Shown: in pieces, positions 25,830 to 34,613 of the stretch | Layout: each line of letters begins with the position of its first letter | Numbering within the stretch: the stretch's first letter is position 1 | From: an uncultured Sphingomonadales bacterium | GTDB lineage: Bacteria; Pseudomonadota; Alphaproteobacteria; Sphingomonadales; Sphingomonadaceae | DNA: 41,451 bases | Direction of reading: 5' to 3' | NCBI GenBank assembly: GCA_903834285.1 | Contig: CAILIO010000132.1 | Location: 1-41,451, forward strand | The notes under the pieces: model-generated | The model's database searches: none | Seen by the model: only the letters and a program-made list of their open reading frames with translations | Told to the model about the DNA's origin: nothing | Translations under genes and position numbers: made by a program

Positions 25830-26972
25830 ATGATTTCTTTCGGTGAACGAATGTCGCGGATCGGCCTTGCTATGGCCGGCAAGAAAAGCCCCTGGGGCGC
25901 GGGCGAAGCGGAAAGCGGGGAGCCTTCGGGCGAGCCGTCCGCCGACGGCGGCGATGCTTCGCCAGAAAGTCCGCCACCGCCGCGCGGCGGCAATGGACCG
26001 CGCAATCCGTGGCTGCCGCCATCTGGAGGCAACGAACGCCGCGGGCAAACCCTCGAAGACCTGTTCAAGCGCCGCGGTGGCGGCAGCGGCGGTCCCGGCT
26101 TCCGCCTGCCCCAGCGCCCCGGCGGCGGCTCTTGGGTGCCGGTAGCCATCGGCATCGTCGTGCTGCTCTGGCTCGGCGCTACGATGGTTCACCGCGTGTC
26201 CCCGCAGGAAAAGGGCGTGGTCACCACCTTCGGCGCTTATAGCCACACCATTGATTCCGGCGTCTCGCTGACGCTGCCCTGGCCGATCCAGGCCGTCTCG
26301 GTGGAGGACGTCACCTCGATCCGCCGCGATTCGATCCCCGAGGGCGATGGCGAGCGGCTGATGCTGACGGGCGACCAGAACCTCGTCGACCTCACTTATC
26401 TCGTCCGCTGGAACATCAAGGACATCAAGCTCTACACCTTCCAGCTCGCCGAACCCGACGCGACAGTGAAGGAAGTGGCCGAGGCGGCGATGCGCCAGTC
26501 GATCGCCGAAGTCTCGCTCAACGACGCGATGGGCTCGGGCCGCGCCGCGATCGAGGCCAATGTGCGCGAGCGCATGCAGCGCATTCTCGATGCCTACCGT
26601 TCGGGCGTGAAGATCCAGGGTGTCGAAATCAAGAAGACCGATCCGCCGGCCAAGGTCGTCGATGCCTTCAAGGAAGTGCTCGCCGCGCAGCAGGACGCGC
26701 AGAGCGAAGTCAACCGCGCCGAGCAATGGGCCAACCAGCTCACGCAGCGCGCGCAGGGTGAGGCGACTGCCTTCGACAAAGTCTATGCCCAGTACAAGCT
26801 TGCCCCCGAAGTCACCCGGCGGCGCATGTATTACGAGACGATGGAGCGCGTGCTGAGCCAGACCGACAAGGTCATTCTCGAATCGCCCGGGGTCATGTCC
26901 TACGTCCCGCTTCCGGGGCTCAAGCAGACCACGCCTGCCGAACCGGCAGCCAATTCCGGGGAGCACCGCTGA
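25830..26972 (+). CDS. hflK: Membrane protease regulator HflK
   Basis: A 380-residue SPFH/band-7 protein that with HflC encloses and modulates the FtsH protease in the inner membrane. A Gly/Pro-rich cytoplasmic N-terminus (to about residue 100) is followed by one membrane segment (about 102-120) and the periplasmic SPFH domain starting HRVSPQEKGVVTTFGAY. The coiled-coil part contains KKTDPPAKVVDAFKEVLAAQQD, typical of HflK. Candidate starts are 25830, 25851 and 25872; none has a good Shine-Dalgarno sequence. TATAGT at 25817-25822 could be a -10, which would favour a start at or downstream of 25830. One base separates it from hflC. Confidence 0.94.
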   Translation: MISFGERMSRIGLAMAGKKSPWGAGEAESGEPSGEPSADGGDASPESPPPPRGGNGPRNPWLPPSGGNERRGQTLEDLFKRRGGGSGGPGFRLPQRPGGGSWVPVAIGIVVLLWLGATMVHRVSPQEKGVVTTFGAYSHTIDSGVSLTLPWPIQAVSVEDVTSIRRDSIPEGDGERLMLTGDQNLVDLTYLVRWNIKDIKLYTFQLAEPDATVKEVAEAAMRQSIAEVSLNDAMGSGRAAIEANVRERMQRILDAYRSGVKIQGVEIKKTDPPAKVVDAFKEVLAAQQDAQSEVNRAEQWANQLTQRAQGEATAFDKVYAQYKLAPEVTRRRMYYETMERVLSQTDKVILESPGVMSYVPLPGLKQTTPAEPAANSGEHR

Positions 26973-26973
26973 G

Positions 26974-27831
26974 ATGGAACAGACCCTCATCCGGATCTGG
27001 GAAGAACAGAAGATCGTATTGATCACCCTCGCGGTCGCGCTCGTCGCCTTGCTCAGCTGCGTCACCGTGGTGGGCGAGCAGGAGCAGGCGGTGATCGTGC
27101 GGCTGGGCGAGCCCAACCGCGTCGTCAACCGTTTCCGCCCCAATGCCGATTTCGGCCAGACGGGCGCGGGCATCGTGCTGCGCATTCCGTTCATCGAGCA
27201 GGTGGTGCGGATCGACAAGCGCGTGCTCGATGTCGATCTCGAACGCCAGCAGGTCACGTCTGCCGACCAGCGCCGGCTCGAAGTCGATGCCTATGCGCGC
27301 TTCCGCGTGATCGATCCGGTCAAGATGTACGAAACCGCCGGCACCGTAGACAAAGTCGCCGAACAGCTTCAGCCGATCCTCAACTCGGTGCTGCGCCAGG
27401 AACTGGGCAAGCGCACCTTCGGCTCGCTGCTCACCGCAGATCGCGGGCAGGCCATGGTCAATATCCGCAAAGGACTGGACAAGGAGGCGCGCGAATATGG
27501 CGCACAAGTCATCGATGTGCGGATCAAGCGGGCGGACCTGCCCGACGGCGCACCGCTCGAAAGCGCGTTCACCCGCATGAGCACCGCGCGCCAACAGGAA
27601 GCCGCCACGATCCGCGCAGGCGGGCAGAAGAACGCCCAGATTATTCGCGCCACGGCCGAGGCGATTGCCGCCAAGACCTATGCCGACAGCTTCGGCAAGG
27701 ATCCGGACTTCTACGACTTCTACCGCGCGATGCAGAGCTATGACGCGACGTTCTCGCAAAAGGGCAGCAGCACGCAGATCGTGCTCTCACCCGACAATGC
27801 CTATCTTCGCCAGTTCAAGGGCGGCAAGTAA
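26974..27831 (+). CDS. hflC: Membrane protease regulator HflC
   Basis: A 285-residue SPFH partner of HflK. One N-terminal membrane segment (about residues 14-33) is followed by VVGEQEQAVIVRLGEPNRVV, the SPFH domain, and the family markers RIDKRVLDVD and RIKRADLPDGA. The C-terminal helical part reads TARQQEAATIRAGGQKNAQII and ends FYRAMQSYDATF, typical of HflC. The start ATG lies 1 nt after the hflK stop, so the two are translationally coupled and made in equal amounts. Confidence 0.95.
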   Translation: MEQTLIRIWEEQKIVLITLAVALVALLSCVTVVGEQEQAVIVRLGEPNRVVNRFRPNADFGQTGAGIVLRIPFIEQVVRIDKRVLDVDLERQQVTSADQRRLEVDAYARFRVIDPVKMYETAGTVDKVAEQLQPILNSVLRQELGKRTFGSLLTADRGQAMVNIRKGLDKEAREYGAQVIDVRIKRADLPDGAPLESAFTRMSTARQQEAATIRAGGQKNAQIIRATAEAIAAKTYADSFGKDPDFYDFYRAMQSYDATFSQKGSSTQIVLSPDNAYLRQFKGGK

Positions 27832-27971
27832 CCGCACGCGTTTCTGGCCGAACATGTTATTCAATCCCGGTTCAGGCGCCCCCATGTGAAAGCGGGAGCG
27901 CGCGGAATCGGAACGGGGACCAGGTGCGCAGGCTCCCGCATTCCGCCGCTCAGATGAAGAGGAATTGCCAC

Positions 27972-29519
27972 GTGCGATACGCTTATGGAGTGACTACGGC
28001 GCTGCTCCTCGCCGGCAGCGCTTTGACCCTGACGACAGGTTTTCCGGCGGGCGCCCAGGTGGCGCAGAACGAGCCCACGCAAATGCAGGCAGTGGCCCCG
28101 CGCGGCGGCGCCCCGGCCAGCTTTGCCGACCTTACCCAGCAACTCCAGCCGGCGGTGGTCAACATCTCGACCCGCCAGCGCGTGAAGGTGCAGCAGAATG
28201 CCAATCCCTTCGCCGGCACCCCGTTCAGCGATCTGTTCGGCGGCGGTCAGGGCGGCGGCCAGCCGCAAACGCGTGAGGCGCAGTCTCTGGGTTCGGGCTT
28301 CCTTGTTTCGGCCGATGGCTATGTCGTCACCAACAACCACGTGATCACCGCCGAAGGGCAGGGCGAGATCGAATCGATCACCGTCACGATGACCGATGGC
28401 ACCGACTTTCCGGCCAAACTCGTCGGCCGCGATGCCGCCTCCGACCTTGCCGTGCTCAAGATCTCCGGTTCGAAGCCCTTCCCGTTCGTGAAGTTCGGCG
28501 ATTCGCGCCACGCCCGCGTGGGTGACTGGATCATCGCCATCGGCAACCCGTTCGGCCTTGGCGGTACCGTCACCGCCGGGATCATCTCGGCGGTCTATCG
28601 CAATACCGGCTCGGGCTCGGCCTACGACCGCTATCTGCAGACCGACGCCTCGATCAACCGTGGCAATTCGGGCGGCCCGATGTTCGACATGGCCGGCAAC
28701 GTGATCGGCATCAACAACGCAATCTTCTCGCCCACTGGCGGCAGCGTCGGCATCGGCTTTGCCATCCCGGCCGAAATCGCCGCCCCCATCGTCGAGAAGC
28801 TGCGCAGCGGCCAGGCGATCGAGCGCGGCTACCTCGGCGTGCGCATCCAGCAGCTTTCGGACGATCTTGCGGCCAGCCTCGGCCTTGCCAAGAACCGCGG
28901 CGAGTTCATCCAGTCGGTCGAACCCAACCAAGGCGCGGCCAAGGCCGGCCTGCAGCCGGGCGACGTGGTGGTGCGTGTCGATGGCAAGGACGTCACGCCC
29001 GACCAGACGCTCTCGTTCATCGTCGCCAACACCGCGCCGGGCAAGCGCATCCCGATCGATCTCATCCGCAACGGCCAGCGCATGACGGTGCAGGCTGTCG
29101 TCGGCAAGCGGCCGAGCGAGGAAGAACTCGCGCAGCAGACGTTCGATCCCGAAGCGCAGCAGGGCGATGACAACGGCTTTGGCGGCCAGGCCAAGCCGAG
29201 CAAACCCGCCGGGCCCGTGGTGCAGCAGGCGCTCGGCATTGCCGCGATCCCGCTCACTCCGCAGATCGCCCGCCAGCTTGGCGCCAGCGAGGACACCAAG
29301 GGCGTCGTGATCACTGCGGTCGACGATTCGGCGGACGCGGCGGCCAAGGGCCTCCAGCGCGGCGACATCGTGCTTTCAGCGAACTACAAGCCAGTGACGA
29401 CCGCGGCCGATCTCGAAGCCGTGGTGCGTCAGGCCAAGACCGAAAACCGCGAGGCCGTGCTCCTGCGCATCCAGCGCCGCGGCCAGCCGGCGGTCTACCT
29501 CCCGATCCGCATCCGCTGA
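27972..29519 (+). CDS. degP: Periplasmic serine protease DegP/HtrA
   Basis: A 515-residue HtrA protease/chaperone for misfolded envelope proteins. The signal peptide is about residues 1-28 (cleaved near GAQVAQ). The triad is His123 (TNNHVITAE), Asp158 (DAASDLAVLK) and Ser233 (RGNSGGPMF). Two PDZ domains follow (from about residues 275 and 415; the second begins after VVQQALGIAAIPL). The GTG at 27972 is favoured because AAGAGGAA sits about 8 nt upstream and the signal peptide then starts MRYAYGVTTALLL; an ATG at 27954 lacks an SD. It follows hflC by 140 nt, placing envelope and membrane proteolysis genes together. It ends at a strong terminator. Confidence 0.95.
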   Translation: MRYAYGVTTALLLAGSALTLTTGFPAGAQVAQNEPTQMQAVAPRGGAPASFADLTQQLQPAVVNISTRQRVKVQQNANPFAGTPFSDLFGGGQGGGQPQTREAQSLGSGFLVSADGYVVTNNHVITAEGQGEIESITVTMTDGTDFPAKLVGRDAASDLAVLKISGSKPFPFVKFGDSRHARVGDWIIAIGNPFGLGGTVTAGIISAVYRNTGSGSAYDRYLQTDASINRGNSGGPMFDMAGNVIGINNAIFSPTGGSVGIGFAIPAEIAAPIVEKLRSGQAIERGYLGVRIQQLSDDLAASLGLAKNRGEFIQSVEPNQGAAKAGLQPGDVVVRVDGKDVTPDQTLSFIVANTAPGKRIPIDLIRNGQRMTVQAVVGKRPSEEELAQQTFDPEAQQGDDNGFGGQAKPSKPAGPVVQQALGIAAIPLTPQIARQLGASEDTKGVVITAVDDSADAAAKGLQRGDIVLSANYKPVTTAADLEAVVRQAKTENREAVLLRIQRRGQPAVYLPIRIR

Positions 29520-29537
29520 TCGAACGAGCGCACAAGA

Positions 29538-29572
29538 GGGGCTGGCGGACACTTGTTCGCCAGCCCCTTTTC
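29538..29572 (+). terminator. Rho-independent terminator of the htrA gene
   Basis: ggggctggcg (29538-29547) pairs with cgccagcccc (29558-29567), a perfect 10-bp stem with a 10-nt loop, followed by TTTTT. It starts 19 nt after the protease stop codon. Confidence 0.92.
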
Positions 29573-29583
29573 CATGGCTGCGT

Positions 29584-29958
29584 TTAACCAGTGGGCCACT
29601 GCGAAAGGATCGTGGCTGCGTCGAAATAGTCGCGCCAGTAGGTGATCTTGCCGTCATGAACTTCGAACACACCGGTCACCGGCAGCTCGACCCACTTGTC
29701 GGCCAGCCGGTGGCGATCAAGCCGCTCGAGCATCACCACCGGTCCTGACGCGAGTTCGCGCAGGATACGGAACTCGTTCTCCAGCGTCGGGGCGAAAAAC
29801 GGCTCCAACACCGCCCGCACGCCGGCCGGCCCGGTCACCGTCCCGATCGGCGGCGGGTTGGTATATGCGCAGCCGTCCGCCACATAACGAAGCGCAGCAT
29901 CGTAATCGAGTGGCTCCATGGCTTTCAGGAAGGCCTTGACTGTCTCGATTGGGCTCAT
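29584..29958 (-). CDS. Limonene-1,2-epoxide hydrolase family protein
   Basis: A 124-residue NTF2-fold (SnoaL-like) protein. Five residues match the active site of limonene-1,2-epoxide hydrolase by local alignment: Tyr32 and Asn34 (AYTNPPP), Arg79 and Asp81 (LERLDRH), and Asp110 in ITYWRDYFD. In that enzyme these bind water and protonate the epoxide, so epoxide hydrolysis is plausible here; many relatives with the fold have other roles. The start at 29958 has GGAGA about 8 nt upstream. It lies 73 nt downstream of the XRE regulator on the same strand and is probably cotranscribed with it. Confidence 0.82.
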   Translation of the reverse strand: MSPIETVKAFLKAMEPLDYDAALRYVADGCAYTNPPPIGTVTGPAGVRAVLEPFFAPTLENEFRILRELASGPVVMLERLDRHRLADKWVELPVTGVFEVHDGKITYWRDYFDAATILSQWPTG

Positions 29959-30031
29959 CGGTTGTCTCCATCTCTCTAGCGCCGGGGAGGACCATGAACC
30001 GGACAGGGGAAGCCGCCAATTACTCCGGGGG

Positions 30032-30862
30032 TTATTGCGGCAGGTAATCGCTCCCGGCAGGCGGCAGCGGCAGCTGGCGAAACAGCGCTTCGGTTTCGGC
30101 ATCGGCGGGAAACAGCGTCTCGATGCGCAGTTCGTCGGTCGTCACATCCTGCGCGGTGCCGAACGTGGCGATAACCGCGAAAAGCGCGATCCGCTGTTCG
30201 CCCATTGCCAGCTTGAACGGCACGACCGGCAGCAGTGCGCTGTCCATCGCCGACCACAGCACCTCGGGCTCCTGGAACGAGGCCAGCTCGTCCAGCACCG
30301 CCTGCATGTCCGCGCCGGCAAGCTCATGCGCCTCGCGCGTCGCGCGCTGCCACAGCAGCGGGCCGACCGCGGCCCAGTTGGTCACCAGCGAACGGATGCC
30401 TTGCGGGTGGAAGAACAAGCGCATCAGGTTGCGCTCGTCTCCCCCGACACGCTGCCAGATATCCCGCCCAAGCAGCGCGGTGAGCGCCTCGAACGGGTGA
30501 TTGGCGACCAGCACATTCCACGCTCGGTCCAGCGCCAGCGCGGGGTAGGGTTCGTGCGCGCCCAGCATCATGCGGACCGCGCCCATGACTTGCGCCATCT
30601 GCGGGTCATCCAGCGTGCGCGAACGGTAGAGTGGCGCAAAGCCCGCCGCCACGAGCCACTGGTTGCGTGTCCGCAGCGGCACGTCGAGTGCTTCGCTCAG
30701 ATGCAGGATCATCGCCCGGCTCGGATTGGCCCGTGCGGATTCGAGAAAGCTGATGTGGCGCTGTGAAACGCCCGACGTCAGCGCGAGGTCGAGTTGCGAC
30801 CAGCGCCGCTTGTGCCGCCATTCGCGCAGCAGGCGAGCGAATCCATCAAACTCCATGTCCAT
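30032..30862 (-). CDS. XRE-family regulator with MmyB-like ligand domain
   Basis: A 276-residue transcriptional regulator. Residues about 8-65 form a Cro/CI-type helix-turn-helix (LLREWRHKRRWSQLDLAL, GVSQRHISFLESARANPSR). The rest resembles the MmyB-like ligand-binding domain, a PAS-like fold common in actinobacterial and proteobacterial regulators; ALALDRAWNVLVAN and the late MDSALLPVVPFKLAM are in keeping. Starts at 30862 and 30856 are both possible. It is upstream of the epoxide-hydrolase-like gene and divergent from a small membrane-protein gene at 30971; a 16-bp palindrome lies just before its start, so it probably regulates itself and both neighbours (inference). Confidence 0.86.
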   Translation of the reverse strand: MDMEFDGFARLLREWRHKRRWSQLDLALTSGVSQRHISFLESARANPSRAMILHLSEALDVPLRTRNQWLVAAGFAPLYRSRTLDDPQMAQVMGAVRMMLGAHEPYPALALDRAWNVLVANHPFEALTALLGRDIWQRVGGDERNLMRLFFHPQGIRSLVTNWAAVGPLLWQRATREAHELAGADMQAVLDELASFQEPEVLWSAMDSALLPVVPFKLAMGEQRIALFAVIATFGTAQDVTTDELRIETLFPADAETEALFRQLPLPPAGSDYLPQ

Positions 30863-30872
30863 GGCGCGAATG

Positions 30873-30888
30873 TCGCAGCATGATGCGA
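30873..30888. promoter_or_regulatory. Palindrome in the XRE regulator promoter (candidate operator)
   Basis: TCGCA-g-CATG-a-TGCGA: a 16-bp palindrome with two unpaired positions, 11 nt upstream of the regulator ATG and in the 108-bp divergent gap with the membrane-protein gene. It is a likely autoregulatory site; not tested. Confidence 0.5.
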
Positions 30889-30970
30889 ACGCTTCAATAA
30901 CGCCTGAGGTAATTGATCCGCCGCCGCCGCTTCTGCCACCAAGCCGGCAGACACAGGGGAGAGCACGCAT

Positions 30971-31396
30971 ATGAGCCCATTCTGGCAAGCCTGGTTCCAG
31001 TTCCGGCTGATAGCAATGATCCTGTTCGCGCTGATCGTTGCGGGCGGCGCGCTGCCGGCCACCGACGCGCCGCTGCGCATGGAGCTGGTGCTCACCAGCT
31101 TGGGCCAGCCGGTGGACCTGACGCCCGCGGGGCGGTTCATGATCGGCATCCTCGGCGGTGTGTTCCTCGGATGGATGGTAATGTTCGCGCTCGTCCTGCG
31201 TCAGGCGGCCGCTATGGGCCGCGCCGGGCGGCCGCTGTGGCGTGCCGCCACCGTCGGCATACTCGCTTGGTACACGCTCGACAGCACGCTTTCGGTGCTC
31301 ACTGGCTTCGGCCTCAACCTCGTGCCCAACACCCTGGCGCTGGGCACGTTCCTGGTCGGCGTGGCGGGGAGCCGGGTGCTCGCCCGCGCGGCATGA
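30971..31396 (+). CDS. Small integral membrane protein, function unknown
   Basis: A 141-residue protein with four predicted membrane helices (about residues 12-30, 58-78, 90-110 and 116-136), starting MSPFWQAWFQFRLIAMILFA. The helices are joined by short loops (PATDAPLRMEL; RQAAAMGRAGRPLW). I do not recognise a named family. AGGGGAGAG lies 8 nt before the ATG at 30971, so translation should be strong. It is divergent from the XRE regulator and ends 6 nt from the stop of the convergent PBP gene. Confidence 0.8.
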   Translation: MSPFWQAWFQFRLIAMILFALIVAGGALPATDAPLRMELVLTSLGQPVDLTPAGRFMIGILGGVFLGWMVMFALVLRQAAAMGRAGRPLWRAATVGILAWYTLDSTLSVLTGFGLNLVPNTLALGTFLVGVAGSRVLARAA

Positions 31397-31402
31397 GACC
31401 GA

Positions 31403-33541
31403 TCAGTTCGGCTTGGGGCCCGGCGCGGGCTTCGGCCGGGGCCGCGGCGGATCGGCCTGCTTGCCCGTCGCGCGGCTGAGGAAATCGTCGCCCGCTGCTG
31501 GCGGTCCGTCCGGCACCGGGACGCCCTGCTCGCCACCCGGCACTGCACCATCACCCGGGGGCGCCCGGTTGGAACTACCGTTCTGCGCACCGGGCTCGAC
31601 GATGTTGCCATCCGGATCGGCATAGAAATAGCCATCCGGATTGGACTGCATCACTTCGTCGTCGGGTTCGAGTTGCCACTGCGGCAGCTTGAGATCGGTG
31701 TCGAATTTCTCGGGCGGCCGCTTGGCCGTGGCGATCTTCATGTAGGCGGCAAAAGCGCGCGCAGGCGCGGTACCGCCCTGCAGGCCGGGCACCGGATGGG
31801 CGTCGTCGCGGCCCATCCACACGCCCGTGGTGATCCCGCTTGAGAAGCCGAGGAACCAGCCATCCTTGTTCGAACTCGTCGTGCCGGTCTTGCCCGCCAC
31901 GGGCCGTCCGATCTGCGCAGCGCGGCCGGTGCCGATGCTGACAGCGGACTGCAGCAAGTCCGTGATCCCTGCCGCGACGTAGTTGGGTACCAGCTGCTGG
32001 GCGGGATCCGGTCTGTGGCTGTAGAGCACTTCGCCCTCGGTCGAGGTGATCTTGCGGATGCCATAAGGCGCGACGGCATTGCCTTTGGCCTGCACGGCCG
32101 CGAAGGCACGCACCATGTCGATCACGCGCACGTCGGACGTCCCGAGCACCATCGAGGGCAGCGTGTTGATCGGCGTGGTGATGCCGAAGCGCCGCGCCAT
32201 CTGAGCGACCGCACCGAAGCTGACCTCATTGCCGAGCTGCGCCGCCACGGTGTTCTTCGAATAGGCAAAGGCGCTGCGCACGTCGATCTCGCCGGCATAG
32301 GTGCCGCCCGAATTGCGCGGGCTCCAGCCGTCTATCGTCACCGGCTCATCCTTTACCTTGGCATCGGGGGTGTACCCGGCCTCCAGCGCGGCGAGATAGA
32401 CGAAGAGCTTCCATGCCGAGCCCGGCTGGCGCACCGCATTGACCGCGCGGTTGTAGTTCGAGGTGACGTAGTCGGTGCCGCCGACCATCGCCAGCACCGC
32501 GCCGTCGCGGTCAAGGCTGACCAGCGCGCCTTGCGCCCCATTGGGCACATTGGCCTGGATCGCATCGGTCGCCGCCCGCTGCGCCGCGGGATCGAGCGTG
32601 GTCCACACCTCGATCGGCTGATCGTTCTCCGGCAGCAGCAAATCAAGCTGCGGCAGCACCCAGTCGGTGAAGTAGCGCGCCGAATTCTGACCCTGCTCGG
32701 CGGCGAGCTTGACTGTCTTGAGATCGACAGCCGCAGCTTCGGCCGGGGTGATCTTGCCCGCTTCCTGCATGGTCTGCACCACGACCTTGGCGCGGTCGAC
32801 GGCAGCTGCGGCGTCTGCGGTTGGCGAATAGTGCGAGGGCGCCTTGACGAGGCCGGCAACGATCGCCGCCTCGGCCAGGCTCAGCTGCTCGCCCGAATGG
32901 CCGAAGAACTTGCGCGCGGCGGAATCGACGCCGTAAGCGCCGCCGCCGAAATAGACCTTGTTGAGATAGAGCTCGAGCACCTGGTCCTTGGAGAACTTGG
33001 CCTCGATCGCCATGGCCAGCAGCGCCTCGCGGATCTTGCGATCAAAGGTGCGGCTGTTGTTGAGGAAGATGTTGCGCGCCAGCTGCTGGGTGATCGTGGA
33101 GCCGCCCTGCCGCCAGTGCCCGGTCTGGATGCGCACCATGACCGAGCGCACGATGCCGATGGGATCGACGCCCCAGTGATCGCGGAAGCGCCGGTCCTCG
33201 ACCGAGATCATCGCGTCCTTGAGCGTCTGCGGAATGCGCTCATACGGCACCCAGCGGCCATAGCTCGGCCCCAGCGTGACGATCTCCGACCCATCGCTGG
33301 CGCGCACGACGATCGTCTGCCCGGTCTGGGTCGACTTCATCCGCTCATAGCTGGGCAGCGAACGCTCGGTGACAAATACCGCCACCGCCAGCGACATCGC
33401 GCCCAGCAGCAAGAGCGCGGCGCCCCAAACCAGGATGCGCCGCAGCCAGCGGCGGACAAACGAAGGCTCCTCCGGCTCACGCCGGCGCCGCGAGGGCGAG
33501 CGCTCCGGTTCGGAGCGGCGGGGCGAATCCCGTCTGGCCAT
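31403..33541 (-). CDS. mrcA: Class A penicillin-binding protein 1A
   Basis: A 712-residue bifunctional peptidoglycan synthase. After an Arg-rich cytoplasmic tail and one membrane anchor (about residues 36-58), the glycosyltransferase domain shows SVEDRRFRDHWGVDP with catalytic Glu115 and GGSTITQQLARN. The transpeptidase domain has the nucleophile in PGSAWKLF (Ser375, Lys378), SKN in AYSKNTVAAQL, and KTGTT. The C-terminal tail (from about residue 640) is Pro/Gly-rich and low complexity. The domain order fits PBP1A/PbpC-type class A enzymes. It ends 6 nt from the convergent membrane-protein gene; msrB lies upstream at 33689 on the same strand. Confidence 0.94.
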   Translation of the reverse strand: MARRDSPRRSEPERSPSRRRREPEEPSFVRRWLRRILVWGAALLLLGAMSLAVAVFVTERSLPSYERMKSTQTGQTIVVRASDGSEIVTLGPSYGRWVPYERIPQTLKDAMISVEDRRFRDHWGVDPIGIVRSVMVRIQTGHWRQGGSTITQQLARNIFLNNSRTFDRKIREALLAMAIEAKFSKDQVLELYLNKVYFGGGAYGVDSAARKFFGHSGEQLSLAEAAIVAGLVKAPSHYSPTADAAAAVDRAKVVVQTMQEAGKITPAEAAAVDLKTVKLAAEQGQNSARYFTDWVLPQLDLLLPENDQPIEVWTTLDPAAQRAATDAIQANVPNGAQGALVSLDRDGAVLAMVGGTDYVTSNYNRAVNAVRQPGSAWKLFVYLAALEAGYTPDAKVKDEPVTIDGWSPRNSGGTYAGEIDVRSAFAYSKNTVAAQLGNEVSFGAVAQMARRFGITTPINTLPSMVLGTSDVRVIDMVRAFAAVQAKGNAVAPYGIRKITSTEGEVLYSHRPDPAQQLVPNYVAAGITDLLQSAVSIGTGRAAQIGRPVAGKTGTTSSNKDGWFLGFSSGITTGVWMGRDDAHPVPGLQGGTAPARAFAAYMKIATAKRPPEKFDTDLKLPQWQLEPDDEVMQSNPDGYFYADPDGNIVEPGAQNGSSNRAPPGDGAVPGGEQGVPVPDGPPAAGDDFLSRATGKQADPPRPRPKPAPGPKPN

Positions 33542-33688
33542 CAGTTTTGCGTCAGCTCCCTCATGCAGCCCGCCGGCTCGTACCGCCGGGCGTGCCTCCT
33601 CGCGGCGCCTGATGCATAGGCGATTCGGAACACAGGGTTAACCCGGGAGGCACAATTGCACCGGGGACAAGCCGGACGCGGTCTTTTT

Positions 33689-34087
33689 TCAGTCTTCGGG
33701 CGTGAAATCGAGCGCGGCGCTGTTCATGCAGTAGCGCAGACCCGTCGGCCCCGGGCCATCGGGGAATACATGCCCGAGATGCCCGTCGCAGCGCGAGCAG
33801 CGCACTTCGGTGCGGACCATGCCGTGGCTCACGTCGCGATGCTCGTCGACGGCTTCGGGATCGACCGGTGCGGTGAAGCTCGGCCAGCCCGAGCCGCTTT
33901 CGTACTTGGTGCCGGATTCGAACAGCGGCGCACCGCAACCGGCGCAATGATACTGGCCAGTCAGCTTGTTCTTCTCGTACTTGCCGGTGAAGGCCCGCTC
34001 GGTGCCGCCCTGGCGCAGCACCTGGTACTGCTCGGGCGAAAGCCGCGCGCGCCACTCGGATTCGGTCAGGTTCATCTTGTCGGGCAT
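33689..34087 (-). CDS. msrB: Peptide-methionine (R)-S-oxide reductase MsrB
   Basis: A 132-residue enzyme that reduces the R-sulfoxide of oxidised methionine in proteins. Structural zinc is held by C48/C51 ([11 protein letters not shown]) and C97/C100 ([11 protein letters not shown]). The catalytic Cys120 is in [16 protein letters not shown] and [10 protein letters not shown] are further family markers. The loop [12 protein letters not shown] has no Cys at the usual resolving position, so recycling may use another thiol. No signal peptide is present, so it acts in the cytoplasm. The start is at 34087; MNLTESEW at residue 5 is a possible alternative. Confidence 0.95.
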   Translation of the reverse strand: MPDKMNLTESEWRARLSPEQYQVLRQGGTERAFTGKYEKNKLTGQYHCAGCGAPLFESGTKYESGSGWPSFTAPVDPEAVDEHRDVSHGMVRTEVRCSRCDGHLGHVFPDGPGPTGLRYCMNSAALDFTPED

Positions 34088-34203
34088 CAGGATTCTCCTC
34101 GTTCGCAGACGAATATGGAAATTGCCGCACCCTCCAACAAGTCCGTTTACGCAACTTTAGCCGGGCCGCCCTATCGTGCAGGCGCTCAAACGGGGTGGTC
34201 AGA

Positions 34204-34596
34204 ATGCGACGCGGAATCAAGCTGCGCTACATCGTCGGAGGCTTCGCCTTCTTTCTGATATCGAAGCCGATCGAGCTGCAGGGCGATATGGCACCCGCGG
34301 GATCGGGTGAACGGCTGGGCTATCATCTGCTGGCGCTGGTTTTCGTCGTGTTCGCGCTGGCCAGCTTTGTGCGCGGCGTGATTGTCGCTTTCAGGGGCGG
34401 CGAAGTGAGCGCACCCCGCAAGCCCGCCCGCTACGCTGACGTGTTTGCCGATGAACCGGATACAGATATCGGATTTGATCCCGATGCCTCTTTGGCGCGG
34501 TACAGGAAGAGCAAGTCCCCCGAAGCGCCGCAGCAATCGCCTCCGCCGGTCACGACGAGGCCCCAGGGCGCAGGATTCGGTCGCAAGCCGGTCTAA
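34204..34596 (+). CDS. Small membrane protein with acidic/Pro-rich tail, unknown function
   Basis: A 130-residue protein, MRRGIKLRYIVGGFAFFLI onward, with two predicted membrane segments (about residues 9-22 and 42-62) and a long hydrophilic C-terminus rich in Asp, Pro and Gln (ADEPDTDIGFDPDASLARY). I know no family for it. The ATG at 34204 has GGGGTGG 5 nt upstream; a GTG at 34195 would add three residues. It is divergent from msrB and convergent with the NfeD gene (17-nt gap). Confidence 0.68.
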   Translation: MRRGIKLRYIVGGFAFFLISKPIELQGDMAPAGSGERLGYHLLALVFVVFALASFVRGVIVAFRGGEVSAPRKPARYADVFADEPDTDIGFDPDASLARYRKSKSPEAPQQSPPPVTTRPQGAGFGRKPV

Positions 34597-34613
34597 AGGC
34601 CTGCGAACTCTGC

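Noticed and set aside
27832..27971. Heat-shock (RpoH-type) promoter before the htrA gene, suggested by CCCCCAT
   Set aside because: No acceptable CTTGAA-like -35 at the right distance, so the match to the -10 alone is not enough.
32015..33619. 534-codon plus-strand open frame
   Set aside because: Antisense to the PBP1A gene, which has all its catalytic motifs.
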